Assembly (NCBI GenBank): GCA_009692005.1
Contig: SHZZ01000012.1
Span: 1-64,000, forward strand
Source of the DNA: Gemmataceae bacterium
Lineage (GTDB): Bacteria > Planctomycetota > Planctomycetia > Gemmatales > Gemmataceae
DNA: 64,000 nucleotides
Direction of reading: 5' to 3'
Part shown: one piece after another, positions 35,466 through 43,732 of the stretch
How positions within the stretch are numbered: the stretch's first letter is position 1
Layout of the letters: every line of letters starts with the position of its first letter
Notes under the pieces: model-generated
Databases searched by the model: none
What the model saw: the letters and a program-made list of their open reading frames with translations, nothing else
Told to the model about the DNA's origin: nothing
Made by a program: the position numbers and the translations under genes

Positions 35466-35882
35466 ATGAGGCCAACAGTTTTTGCCTGCGCGGTCTTGCT
35501 CTTGATAGCGGGCTGCTGGGATTCCGGCCCCAGGCGCCATGCCATTTCCGGCCAGGTCCTTTACCAGGGCAAGCCGCTTGATCAGGGTGTCATTCTGTTC
35601 GAGCCGGAAAACCCTTTTACCACCAGCGGCGGCGGAGCAGCCATCAAGGACGGCCGCTTTGCCATCGTCCAGGAGCAAGGTCTGATGCCGGGGAAATATA
35701 AGGTGATGATCTCCTCCGGGATAGATGCCGCTGAAAGCAAGAAGTTGAAACAAAACCAGGGCCCTGGCGAAGATGACCTTCCTCCCAAGGAACGCATTCC
35801 TTTGAAGTACAACCTGGAATCGAAGTTGCTTCTGGAGGTTGGACCCGATTTCAAGCCGACGGTGGAATTTGATCTGAAGTAA
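35466..35882 (+). CDS. Small lipoprotein with carboxypeptidase-regulatory-like fold
   Basis: A 138-aa lipoprotein: the leader MRPTVFACAVLLLIAGC has a good lipobox (IAGC, Cys17). The mature part (HAISGQVLYQGKPLDQGVI, GKYKVMISS) resembles the small beta-sandwich lipoproteins commonly encoded next to DUF1559 genes in planctomycetes. ATG 35466 is chosen because GGGGA stands 4-8 bp upstream; ATG 35460 adds two residues. The DUF1559 gene begins 21 bp downstream. Confidence 0.75.
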   Translation: MRPTVFACAVLLLIAGCWDSGPRRHAISGQVLYQGKPLDQGVILFEPENPFTTSGGGAAIKDGRFAIVQEQGLMPGKYKVMISSGIDAAESKKLKQNQGPGEDDLPPKERIPLKYNLESKLLLEVGPDFKPTVEFDLK

Positions 35883-35903
35883 TTCTTTTCCCCAAGGTGA
35901 ACC

Positions 35904-36791
35904 ATGGTCAGAAAATCTGCTTTTACCCTGATCGAGCTTCTGGTGGTGATCGCCATTATTGCCATTCTGATCGGCATGCTCTTGCCTGCGGTGCAAAAAG
36001 TGCGCGAGGCCTCGAGCAAAATGGCCTGCTCGAATAATCTCAAACAATTGGCCACCGCCATGCACAATTACCAATCGACCTTTAACGGCCTTCCAGTGGC
36101 GGGGCATCTCTGTTGCAACGGCACCTGGCAGGTTTATATGCTCCCTTACATTGAGCAAGAGGCGGCGTTCAAGTTGTATCAAAACCTGGGAGGCAACGAC
36201 ACTACGGGCATCCGCTACGATGGCGGCGCCAATGTCGCCAATGTCACCGGAAAACGGTTCAAGGTCTTCACCTGCCCCAGTGATTTGCCGAGCATGTTCG
36301 GTGGAAGCATTTCCAACCACAACTATGTGGTTAACTGGGGCAACACCTTCACGGGTCAGGGGGATATCGGCGCGGTGATTTTTGGCGGGGCGCCTTTTGC
36401 CAAGAACCGGGCCGCCAAAGTTAACGACATTCTCGACGGGCTCAGCAACACGCTGATGTTTTCCGAGATAAACCAGGGGCAAACCACGCCCAACTCTGAT
36501 TTACGCGGCCTCACCTGGTGGAGCGATGCCGCCCATTTCACCGCTTACAACACGCCCAACACTCCCGCCCCCGACCACTTGTCCGACATTCGCTACTGCA
36601 ATCCCAATCCGCCCAACGCGCCTTGCATCCGCTCCACCGGGGTGTTTCCCCCCATGATGGCGGCGCGCAGTCGGCATACGGGCGGGGTCAATGTCGCCTT
36701 CTTCGATGGCGCCGTCGCTTTCATTTCCAACAACATTACCGTTGGGGTTTGGCGGGCCATGAGCACCTCCAAGGGCGGGGAAGTCTATTGA
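35904..36791 (+). CDS. DUF1559 protein with type IV pilin-like N-terminus
   Basis: A 295-aa protein with a classical prepilin leader and methylation site: KSAFTLIELLVVIAIIAIL at residues 4-22, where the Phe after Ala is the cleavage boundary. The following VREASSKMACSNNLKQLATAMHNY (split: REASSKMACSN, NLKQLATAMHNY) is the DUF1559 hallmark, and HTGGVNVAFFDGAV near the C-terminus is its usual end block. AAGG precedes the ATG. Large families of such pseudopilins are a planctomycete feature; they may build surface structures, but function is not established. Confidence 0.93.
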   Translation: MVRKSAFTLIELLVVIAIIAILIGMLLPAVQKVREASSKMACSNNLKQLATAMHNYQSTFNGLPVAGHLCCNGTWQVYMLPYIEQEAAFKLYQNLGGNDTTGIRYDGGANVANVTGKRFKVFTCPSDLPSMFGGSISNHNYVVNWGNTFTGQGDIGAVIFGGAPFAKNRAAKVNDILDGLSNTLMFSEINQGQTTPNSDLRGLTWWSDAAHFTAYNTPNTPAPDHLSDIRYCNPNPPNAPCIRSTGVFPPMMAARSRHTGGVNVAFFDGAVAFISNNITVGVWRAMSTSKGGEVY

Positions 36792-36813
36792 GGGGCGCCG
36801 GCTAAACTGCTTC

Positions 36814-36881
36814 TCTCCCTGCTTCGCAGCGTGGAGAGGGGAGAAAGAATGCCAGGCGTGAGCGAACGGTTTTTCCTTTGA
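36814..36881. repeat. Dispersed repeat (copy 3, modules swapped)
   Basis: Module one is CTCTCC-CTGCTTCGCAG-CGT-GGAGAG (36814-36839), a hairpin followed by GGGAGAAAGAATG. Module two is GCGTGAGCGAACGGTTTTTC (36857-36876). Both recur at 48708-48806 in the opposite order. They fill most of the 169-bp gap between the DUF1559 and isochorismatase-like genes. Confidence 0.7.
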
Positions 36882-36960
36882 GATTCGAAATCGGAAAACA
36901 GTTTCTCAACCCGCCTGGCCCCGGGTATCATGCTGGCTGACCTAATCATAAAGGAAAGCC

Positions 36961-38328
36961 ATGAGACATTTTTTCACTACCCTGGGTGTTTGCCTGGCCG
37001 CTGGTTTTAATCTTCAAGCCGAGGAGTGGACGCTGTCGCTTCGGCGGCAAACCGAAGAGAACAAGGGCTCTTACCACCGTGTAGTGAAAACGGAAAAATG
37101 GAATTCCCAGGAAACCGCCGTCATTGTTTGCGATGTCTGGGATTACCACCATTGCCTTAACGCCGTCAGGCGCCTGGAGGATTTCGCCCCTCGGTTGAAC
37201 GAGGTGGTGAAAAAAGCACGGGCTCAAGGCGCCACCATCATCCACGCCCCCAGCGATTGCATGGCCTATTACGCAAAGCATCCCGCGCGGGCTCGGGCCA
37301 TGGCTGTGCCCAAGTCAAAAAACCTGCCCGGCGACATTCAATCCTGGTGTTCCTGGATGCCGCTGGAAGCAGGCGCCGACTATCCCATCGATCAGTCGGA
37401 TGGCGGCGAGGACGACGACCCAGTTCAGCATCAGGAATGGGCCGCGAAACTGAAAGCCCTCGGGCGCAATCCCAATCTCCCCTGGAAGGCGCAATCGCCC
37501 CTGATTGAGATCGAGGATAAAACTGATTTCATCTCCGATAAAGGCGATGAGATCTGGAGCATTCTGCAACAGCGAAACATTACCAAGGTAATTCTCACCG
37601 GCGTGCATGCCAATATGTGCGTTCTGGGCCGGCCGTTTGGCTTGCGCCAGTTGGTGAAGAACGGCAAAACCGCCGTCCTCATGCGCGACATGACCGACTC
37701 CATGTACAATCCCGCCCGCTGGCCGTACACCGACCATTTAACCGGCAACGATCTGGTCATTTCCTACATCGAAAGAAAAATCTGCCCCACGATCACCAGC
37801 GATCAACTTCTGGGGGGGAAGCCGCACCAATTAACCAGCGACCGCCGGACGGCGCGTGATGTCATGGAGATCCCGCCTCCGGGGAAGGATAAAATCGGCC
37901 ACTGGACGCTAACGCGCATCAGCGAGGAATCGCCATTGCATTTGCAAAAGCCGGCCGGGGGCCCTGTGTGGCTGCGCTGCTCGGTCCGCGTCCCCGCCGA
38001 GTGGATTCCCAAGGAAGGCATCCAGGTAAAAATCCCCTCGGCCACGGCTGCTAGGGTCTGGATCAACGGAACGGAAATTGAAAGTAAATCGGCAGAGCTG
38101 TGGGTCAAGGAAGGGGTTCTCATTGCCAACGACACGAACCTGTTGGTCATTCGGCTGGGGGCCGATTTTGTTTCCTTGACAGGCCCGCCGGCGCTCCACG
38201 GAAAAAGCCCGTTCACGCTCAAGGGAACCTGGCAAATGCGTGTGGGAGACGAACCCTCGTGGGCCAATATGCCGTTGCCGGCCAAGTTTGGCGCCCCGCC
38301 TAACATCTTCTTCTCCACGCGAAAATAG
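36961..38328 (+). CDS. Exported isochorismatase-like cysteine hydrolase with C-terminal beta domain
   Basis: A 455-aa protein with a signal peptide (MRHFFTTLGVCLAAGFNLQA). Residues ~50-280 match the isochorismatase/nicotinamidase superfamily: Asp58 in IVCDVWD and the nucleophile Cys220 in GVHANMCVLGRP. Residues ~310-455 form a beta-sandwich of the jelly-roll type used in sugar-binding or glycosidase accessory domains (PVWLRCSVRVP, AARVWINGTEIE). An exported member of this superfamily with such a tail is common in planctomycetes but of unknown substrate. The gene converges on the ASCH-domain gene. Confidence 0.83.
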   Translation: MRHFFTTLGVCLAAGFNLQAEEWTLSLRRQTEENKGSYHRVVKTEKWNSQETAVIVCDVWDYHHCLNAVRRLEDFAPRLNEVVKKARAQGATIIHAPSDCMAYYAKHPARARAMAVPKSKNLPGDIQSWCSWMPLEAGADYPIDQSDGGEDDDPVQHQEWAAKLKALGRNPNLPWKAQSPLIEIEDKTDFISDKGDEIWSILQQRNITKVILTGVHANMCVLGRPFGLRQLVKNGKTAVLMRDMTDSMYNPARWPYTDHLTGNDLVISYIERKICPTITSDQLLGGKPHQLTSDRRTARDVMEIPPPGKDKIGHWTLTRISEESPLHLQKPAGGPVWLRCSVRVPAEWIPKEGIQVKIPSATAARVWINGTEIESKSAELWVKEGVLIANDTNLLVIRLGADFVSLTGPPALHGKSPFTLKGTWQMRVGDEPSWANMPLPAKFGAPPNIFFSTRK

Positions 38329-38346
38329 GCCCCATGATCGGCCTGC

Positions 38347-39180
38347 TTAATCTTGTCCCGGTCGGCCAAAGGGGTAGAAGAACCCCGCCTGGGGAAAGGC
38401 CCGGAATCTCAAGGGGGGCGAAAGCCTCGCCGGCTTGGCAAGCTGCCATTCAAACCACTCCTTCCCTTTCTGGCAATCGACGATTTCCACCGATCCGACC
38501 AGCACGCCCCGGGGCAAGCTCAACGGGTCGAGGTCATCGGGGTGGCCGGGCAGCAAGCCCGCGGTTTTCGCAGCGTAAATGTAAACCCGCTCGCGGATGA
38601 CCGTCGGCCAGGAACGGTATTCGATTTTCTTTTCCCCAAGCAGAATGCGCTCAGCATAAGGCTGGCGGATGCTCAGGGCCCGGCGTTTTTCCGGTTCCTT
38701 GACTTGCATTTTATTATGCAACAGTCGCTCAAGGGCCTGGGCGGTTTTTTCGGAAAGCTCCCTCACCCCGCGAAAGGTCTGCGGGTCAGGGCCACCATGA
38801 TTGTTCATGAACTTTGGCGCTTCACCAGTGGCGAAACGAAATTCTTCCAGCGCTTGTTCAGGCACTTGGAGGTCGAAACGCTTGCCCTGGGCTTGTTGCG
38901 GGTGAGCCAAAATATGGTCCGCCGCCCAGGACAAATCTTTCACGGGTTTGCCCGTTAACTCTGCGGCCTCGCCCGGAGACAACGGCCCTTTCCAGATTTG
39001 AATCACGCCCAGCAGGCGCAAGCGACCGAGAAAACAAGAGGCGATGAAGACCTTATCCCCGGGGCACATGCCTCGCTTGCTGAACTGGTTGCTAGCGGCA
39101 TGCAGAAGGTTGCCTTCCCCGTTTTCTCGGTGGAATTCAAACTCCTTGCGCGTCCACAGTTGAATAAAAGACCGGCTCAT
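38347..39180 (-). CDS. ASCH-domain protein
   Basis: A 277-aa cytoplasmic protein. Residues ~165-235 carry an ASCH domain (RRALSIRQPYAERILLGEKK, IEYRSWPT, VYIYAAK), a PUA-like RNA-binding fold. Residues ~1-70 (SFIQLWTRKEFEFHREN, MCPGDKVFIASCFLGRLRLLG) may be a second PUA/EVE-like module. ATG 39180 has no strong ribosome site; the frame is open to 39231. The role is probably RNA or modified-nucleotide binding; no partner is adjacent. Confidence 0.75.
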   Translation of the reverse strand: MSRSFIQLWTRKEFEFHRENGEGNLLHAASNQFSKRGMCPGDKVFIASCFLGRLRLLGVIQIWKGPLSPGEAAELTGKPVKDLSWAADHILAHPQQAQGKRFDLQVPEQALEEFRFATGEAPKFMNNHGGPDPQTFRGVRELSEKTAQALERLLHNKMQVKEPEKRRALSIRQPYAERILLGEKKIEYRSWPTVIRERVYIYAAKTAGLLPGHPDDLDPLSLPRGVLVGSVEIVDCQKGKEWFEWQLAKPARLSPPLRFRAFPQAGFFYPFGRPGQD

Positions 39181-39307
39181 GGCACATGAGGAGGTTTTTG
39201 AAAAAGGGCGCTGCCATCCCACGCCGGGCAATACCAGTCGGGCGACCGGCGTTGGCCCGCTGTTTCTTCAATCCCCCAATTCTCCTTACCACTGGTGAAA
39301 TCAAGTC

Positions 39308-41374
39308 TCATTTCATTACGGGCAAAAACTGCACGGCATCGGCGATGACATGGCCATCCGTCCCAGCGTTGCTGATTACAACCACCGCAGGTTTTCCCTT
39401 GGCAAATGCAAAAGTTCCCAGCGAGACATACTTGACACCGCGCGGGGGCGACACCCGCTGGTTCACCACCGCCTTCTTCTCGCCATCGGCAAATTGAATG
39501 GTCACCGGCACCTTGGTCGCCCGGTTGCCGTTCTGCGTGTAGTACAGCCGCACCTCGTAATTGCCACTGTCAAGATTGGCCTCAAAGGCCACCGTCTTTT
39601 TGCCTTTGTCGGTGGCGCCATCATGCAAATACCCTTCACCCACGAAGCCGGAAGTAGAGGAACTGTGCGGCCAGTCGCCGGTCTTTTTCGCCTGGACATC
39701 GTCCACGACAACGCCGGGCATCTTTTTGGGATCGAGGCCCGGTTCCGTCGGCGGCGCCCCCTGGTACTCAACCACCTGCTTGTCTTTTAAAAGCCGCTCG
39801 CGCAGCAGTTCATAGGGAAGGTCCTGCACCGCTTTGCCGGAATCTATGGACATGCAGGCGGCCGTTGCCGCCGATTGACCCAGGACCATGAAGACCGGTT
39901 CCATGCGGATGCTGCCGTACGCCATGTGCGAACAAGAAAGGCAGACCGGCACCAGCAAGTTTTCCCCCTGATCTTTCTTCGGCGCCAGGGAAAGGTAGCT
40001 AATCTTGTAAGGTCCGCCGGGGCTGACCTGAATGTCCCCCTCGTTTTTCACTTTCCCCTCCGGGCTGACGAAGCGCATGCAGTTGTGCGAATCCATGTTG
40101 TAGGAACCCATGCCGACGGAAGCCGGGGTGTCGCGCAGCCTGCGACAATCGAGCTCCGTCACGACATAAGAACTGATCATGCGGCGGCCTTCGCGGACAT
40201 AAATCTGGTGCGGCCAACCCCCGTTATTGACAAATTCATCCTTAGGCAAACCCCAGACTTTCATTTGGTCGCGGATTTTTTGCGGCACGCGAGGATGGTT
40301 GGCCATGGTCCACATCAGACCCTTCTGGTAAACCTCGTGCTCTTTGAGGATTTTCTCGCGCTCCTCGTACGACGCTTCCGGATAAAGGTAATTGGCGCCG
40401 ATGTAATCCGTGCTGACCGCGAAATTGTTGTTGGTGTCGGTTTTGCCGTTCGGCATCATGTGAATGGAAAGAGGCAGGCGCAGGTCGCCGGCCTCGAAGT
40501 TGCGTAGCAGCAATTCATGGGCGGACTCATCGTACCCATCGGGCTTGGGAAAGGGGATGCGGTTGGCTTCCACATTGCTCATGCACATGCGGTAGCAATA
40601 GGCCTGCAGTCGGTGGTCGGCGGCGCCATCCTCGGGGTGCGGGCCGGCTTCAATTCCCGGCAAAAGGCCGCTCTTCGGATCCCCCTTAATCTTGTAAGGG
40701 TCAACGGGAACAATGAACTGGTGCGATTTGTTCAACCGTTTTTCGATGCCATTCAGGGTCTCCTTGTAGGTGGCATTGGCTTCACGCCCGAGGTGGTAGG
40801 AAACCCCGGCGGCAGCCAGCAGGTCGCCTTCGTAAGTGGTGTCGAGAAACATTTTCCCCGGATATTCCTGGCCGCTTTCCATGACAATGGCGCTTATTCG
40901 CCCGCCCTGTTTCTTCACTCCCTGGCCCGGCTTGCGGTTTAGCCGCTCGCCAAACACCACCGGGATTTTGTACTCCTTGAGCCAATCGGTAAAGATTTTC
41001 TCGGCTACCGCGGGCTCGAAGGTCCAGATGGCGTCGCCGCCACCCTGGTACGACTTGTTCGCCGATTGCTTTTCGAACTTCCAAGAGCTGGGGTTGTCGT
41101 AGTGTTTTCTTAAACGCTGGTAGAACTCGCGTGAGATGCCGCCGATCACGGTCTTGTTCCCGGTGTCGGTGGCGCCGAGCCCGGCGGTTGTCAGCCCGCC
41201 GATGTTCTTGCTCGGTTCAATAATGATGGCGGTTTTGCCCATGCGCGCGGCTTGAATGGCTGCGCTCACTGCCGCAGGGGTGCCACCGTAGATCACCAGG
41301 TCATGGGCCTCTGCGGCCGTTGCCCCCTGGGTGAAGAAAACCCATGCCGCCAATAACCCCGCGCCATACTTCAT
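39308..41374 (-). CDS. Exported FAD-dependent oxidoreductase with golvesin-like C-terminus
   Basis: A 688-aa protein with a leader (MKYGAGLLAAWVFFTQGATA) and an FAD-binding site: DLVIYGGTPAAVSAAIQAAR and the following EPSKNIGGLTTAGLGATD. This is the planctomycete 'FAD-dependent oxidoreductase' family sometimes annotated as xanthan-lyase-like. Residues ~565-688 (DDVQAKKTGDWPHSS, GNYEVRLYYTQNGNRA, HVIADAVQFLPV) match a golvesin/xanthan-lyase C-terminal sugar-binding-type domain. ATG 41374 is chosen for GGAG 6 bp upstream. Oxidation of a polysaccharide-derived substrate outside the cytoplasm is plausible. Confidence 0.88.
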   Translation of the reverse strand: MKYGAGLLAAWVFFTQGATAAEAHDLVIYGGTPAAVSAAIQAARMGKTAIIIEPSKNIGGLTTAGLGATDTGNKTVIGGISREFYQRLRKHYDNPSSWKFEKQSANKSYQGGGDAIWTFEPAVAEKIFTDWLKEYKIPVVFGERLNRKPGQGVKKQGGRISAIVMESGQEYPGKMFLDTTYEGDLLAAAGVSYHLGREANATYKETLNGIEKRLNKSHQFIVPVDPYKIKGDPKSGLLPGIEAGPHPEDGAADHRLQAYCYRMCMSNVEANRIPFPKPDGYDESAHELLLRNFEAGDLRLPLSIHMMPNGKTDTNNNFAVSTDYIGANYLYPEASYEEREKILKEHEVYQKGLMWTMANHPRVPQKIRDQMKVWGLPKDEFVNNGGWPHQIYVREGRRMISSYVVTELDCRRLRDTPASVGMGSYNMDSHNCMRFVSPEGKVKNEGDIQVSPGGPYKISYLSLAPKKDQGENLLVPVCLSCSHMAYGSIRMEPVFMVLGQSAATAACMSIDSGKAVQDLPYELLRERLLKDKQVVEYQGAPPTEPGLDPKKMPGVVVDDVQAKKTGDWPHSSSTSGFVGEGYLHDGATDKGKKTVAFEANLDSGNYEVRLYYTQNGNRATKVPVTIQFADGEKKAVVNQRVSPPRGVKYVSLGTFAFAKGKPAVVVISNAGTDGHVIADAVQFLPVMK

Positions 41375-41546
41375 GTGCATCTCCAGAAAAATACCCTTGG
41401 AAAGGATATTCTGGAATCCCCGTGGCCTGGGGACAAGGAAAAAGCCAGTTCGCGCCCTCTTAACTATGTGTGGACAATAATAATAGCAGTTTGCCAACGC
41501 CCCCCGCGGGGCCTACCCGTCTGGTCATGGGGCATTTTTCAAACAG

Positions 41547-41729
41547 CTACTGTTGGTTTTCTTCGTCTTCGTAGAACCACTCGTCAGGATCACGGTCGGG
41601 ATTTCCCTCGGGGTTGAAATCACCGCACAGACAACCGGCCCGGCAATCGGGGCAGTAGTCCTTTTTGCAATCGGAGCAATAAGCAGGGGCCCAGTCTCCC
41701 TGGTCGGGGCAATCACAAAGGCGCCACAT
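41547..41729 (-). CDS. Tiny Cys-rich zinc-ribbon-like protein
   Basis: A 60-aa, highly acidic protein with eight Cys in pairs: CDC, CSDC, CPDC and CLC within residues 5-36, followed by a Glu/Asp-rich tail (DPDEWFYEDEENQQ). This could fold as a double zinc ribbon. ATG 41729 has GGAG 7 bp upstream; it starts 19 bp behind the mscL stop, so it is likely cotranscribed with the channel. I do not recognise the family. Confidence 0.65.
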   Translation of the reverse strand: MWRLCDCPDQGDWAPAYCSDCKKDYCPDCRAGCLCGDFNPEGNPDRDPDEWFYEDEENQQ

Positions 41730-41748
41730 GGCCGGTCTCCGCGTTAAT

Positions 41749-42195
41749 TCATTCCGAAGCCTTTCCTTCATCCCTTTTGGCACGCAATAAATCGCGAATT
41801 TCCGTCAGCAACTCTTGATCGCGGCTGAGGGGGGACAACTCATGGCGAAACTTGACCAGCCAATCCAGAAACTTCACGATGAACAAAAACATGGCCAAAG
41901 CCACAATCACAAAGTTAACCAGCTCACCGAGAAACAACCCAAATGGGATGTTGATCCCGTTGAAGGTGAACATCCACCCAAGATACCCCTTTTCTCCCGG
42001 GAATAAAGCGCTAAACAAGGGCATTAAAATGTTTTTAACGAGGGAGTCGACAATTTTCCCAAAGGCCCCGCCAATGACGATGCCGATGGCCAGATCGATA
42101 ACCGTTCCCTTAAAGGCAAAAGCCTTGAATTCCTCGGCAAAAGAGGCGGCTTTTTTGGTCGGCGCCAACGAGAGCATTTTCTTGATCGGATCCAC
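41749..42195 (-). CDS. mscL: Large-conductance mechanosensitive channel
   Basis: A 148-aa MscL, which opens under membrane tension to release solutes in osmotic downshock. TM1 is GTVIDLAIGIVIGGAFGKIV with the usual Gly/Ala packing; TM2 is NFVIVALAMFLFIVKFL; the C-terminal helix (ELLTEIRDLLRAK) is typical. The N-terminus is ~15 residues longer than E. coli MscL. It starts with GTG 42195 behind AAAGGAA. It lies 33 bp downstream of the DUF1501 gene. Confidence 0.95.
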   Translation of the reverse strand: MDPIKKMLSLAPTKKAASFAEEFKAFAFKGTVIDLAIGIVIGGAFGKIVDSLVKNILMPLFSALFPGEKGYLGWMFTFNGINIPFGLFLGELVNFVIVALAMFLFIVKFLDWLVKFRHELSPLSRDQELLTEIRDLLRAKRDEGKASE

Positions 42196-42228
42196 GAGAA
42201 TTCCTTTCTCTTGATCAGGGGATATATT

Positions 42229-43716
42229 TCAGGCGAGAAGTTCCTCAAGAACATGGCCATGGACATCGGTCAGGCGCCGGTCGATGCCGTTGTTCCTCAC
42301 CGTCAGGCGGGTGTGGTCGATGCCCAAAAGGTGCAGGATGGTGGCGTGAACATCGTAGACCTGGGTGGGCTGGTTGCGGTCGAGGGGCTTAAATCCAAAG
42401 GGGTCGCTGGGCCCGAAGGAAATGCCGCCCTTGATTCCCCCCCCACAAAGCCAGTTGGTGAAACAAAAGGGATTATGGTCGCGCCCTTTGCCGCCTTGAG
42501 AGGAAGGCATGCGGCCGAATTCGGTCGTCCACAAAATGATGGTATCGTCGAGCAAGCCGCGTTGTTTGAGGTCGGTGATGAAGGCCGCGGCGCCCCGCGC
42601 CATGCCCATGGCCAGCGGTCCGTGATCGCGCTGAACATCTTCATGGCTGTCCCAGTTCCGGCGTGGGAAGCCGTTATCGCACCCGGACCAAATCTGGATA
42701 AAACGCACGCCGCGCTCCAGCAGCCGCCGCGCCACCAGGCACTTGCGCGAGAAGTAATCGATTTCCTCCTGAGCGTTGATCTCTTTAGGCCAGGAAGGTT
42801 TTCCATGATCAAGGCCATACAGCTTCAAGGTTTGCGCGGTTTCCCTGTTGAGATCGAGCGCCTCGGGCGCGGCCAACTGCATGCGGGCGGCAAGTTCATA
42901 ACTGCGGATGCGGGCGTCGAGACGGTCATCAGCAGCGCGGCTGGCTTGGTGCTTTTCATTCAACTTCTTGAGGATTTCTTGCGAGGCCTGCGAACTTTTC
43001 GCATTGAGGAAATCTCCCGCTTTGCCGGGGAAGAGGTCTTCAATCGGGTTGGCCGCGCCGGGGCGCAATATCGTTCCCTGGTGGTGGGTGGGTAGAAAAG
43101 CACTGTCCCAATTCTTTGGCCCGTTGCTGGCGAAGCCGCGGTGATCGGGCAGCACCACGAAGGTGGGCAGGTTCTGGTTGAGCGAGCCGAGAGCGTAACT
43201 GACCCAGCAGCCCATTCCGGGAAAGCCCGGGTTTTGAAAACCGGTGGCCTGCAAGTAAGTTGATTGGCTATGCACCCCGGTCTTGCCGGTCATGTTGTGG
43301 ATGAAGGCGATCTCATCGACGACGCTCCCCAGTGGCGCCACCGGCTCGCCCAGCAGTTTTCCACACTGCCCATGCGGTTTGAAATCCCAGATAGGCTTCA
43401 GCCACGGCCCCAGGCCATCTTGAAAGGCCTCCACTTTTTCCCCGAAGTCGGCCTTTTCCCCATGCCGCTTGACCAGCTCCGGCTTGAAATCAAAAAGGTC
43501 GATGTGGCTGGCGGCGCCGGCCATGAACATCTGCACCACGCGCTTGGCCTTGGGCTGGTGATGCGGCAAGCCTGGCAAACCGCCTGTGGCCCTTTCGTTC
43601 CCCTGTCCAAGGGCCTCGGCGCCCAGGATGCCAGCCAGGGCAATGCCCCCCAGCCCCTGGCCGCTTTGCCAAAGCATTTCCCTTCTGGTTAAAGCCTGGT
43701 CAGGAAAAAACTGCAT
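42229..43716 (-). CDS. DUF1501 family exported protein (second copy)
   Basis: A 495-aa DUF1501 protein with a Tat-like leader (LTRREMLWQSGQGLGGIALAG). Family blocks: VVQMFMAGAASHIDLFDFKP, CLVARRLLERGVRFIQIWSG, ILWTTEFGRMPSSQ and GRDHNPFCFTNWLCG. ATG 43716 is chosen; it lies 16 bp behind the planctomycete-cytochrome stop. It is clearly a homologue of the protein at 24512 but not a recent duplicate. Confidence 0.9.
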   Translation of the reverse strand: MQFFPDQALTRREMLWQSGQGLGGIALAGILGAEALGQGNERATGGLPGLPHHQPKAKRVVQMFMAGAASHIDLFDFKPELVKRHGEKADFGEKVEAFQDGLGPWLKPIWDFKPHGQCGKLLGEPVAPLGSVVDEIAFIHNMTGKTGVHSQSTYLQATGFQNPGFPGMGCWVSYALGSLNQNLPTFVVLPDHRGFASNGPKNWDSAFLPTHHQGTILRPGAANPIEDLFPGKAGDFLNAKSSQASQEILKKLNEKHQASRAADDRLDARIRSYELAARMQLAAPEALDLNRETAQTLKLYGLDHGKPSWPKEINAQEEIDYFSRKCLVARRLLERGVRFIQIWSGCDNGFPRRNWDSHEDVQRDHGPLAMGMARGAAAFITDLKQRGLLDDTIILWTTEFGRMPSSQGGKGRDHNPFCFTNWLCGGGIKGGISFGPSDPFGFKPLDRNQPTQVYDVHATILHLLGIDHTRLTVRNNGIDRRLTDVHGHVLEELLA

Positions 43717-43732
43717 GGAAAGGGAACTCCCG

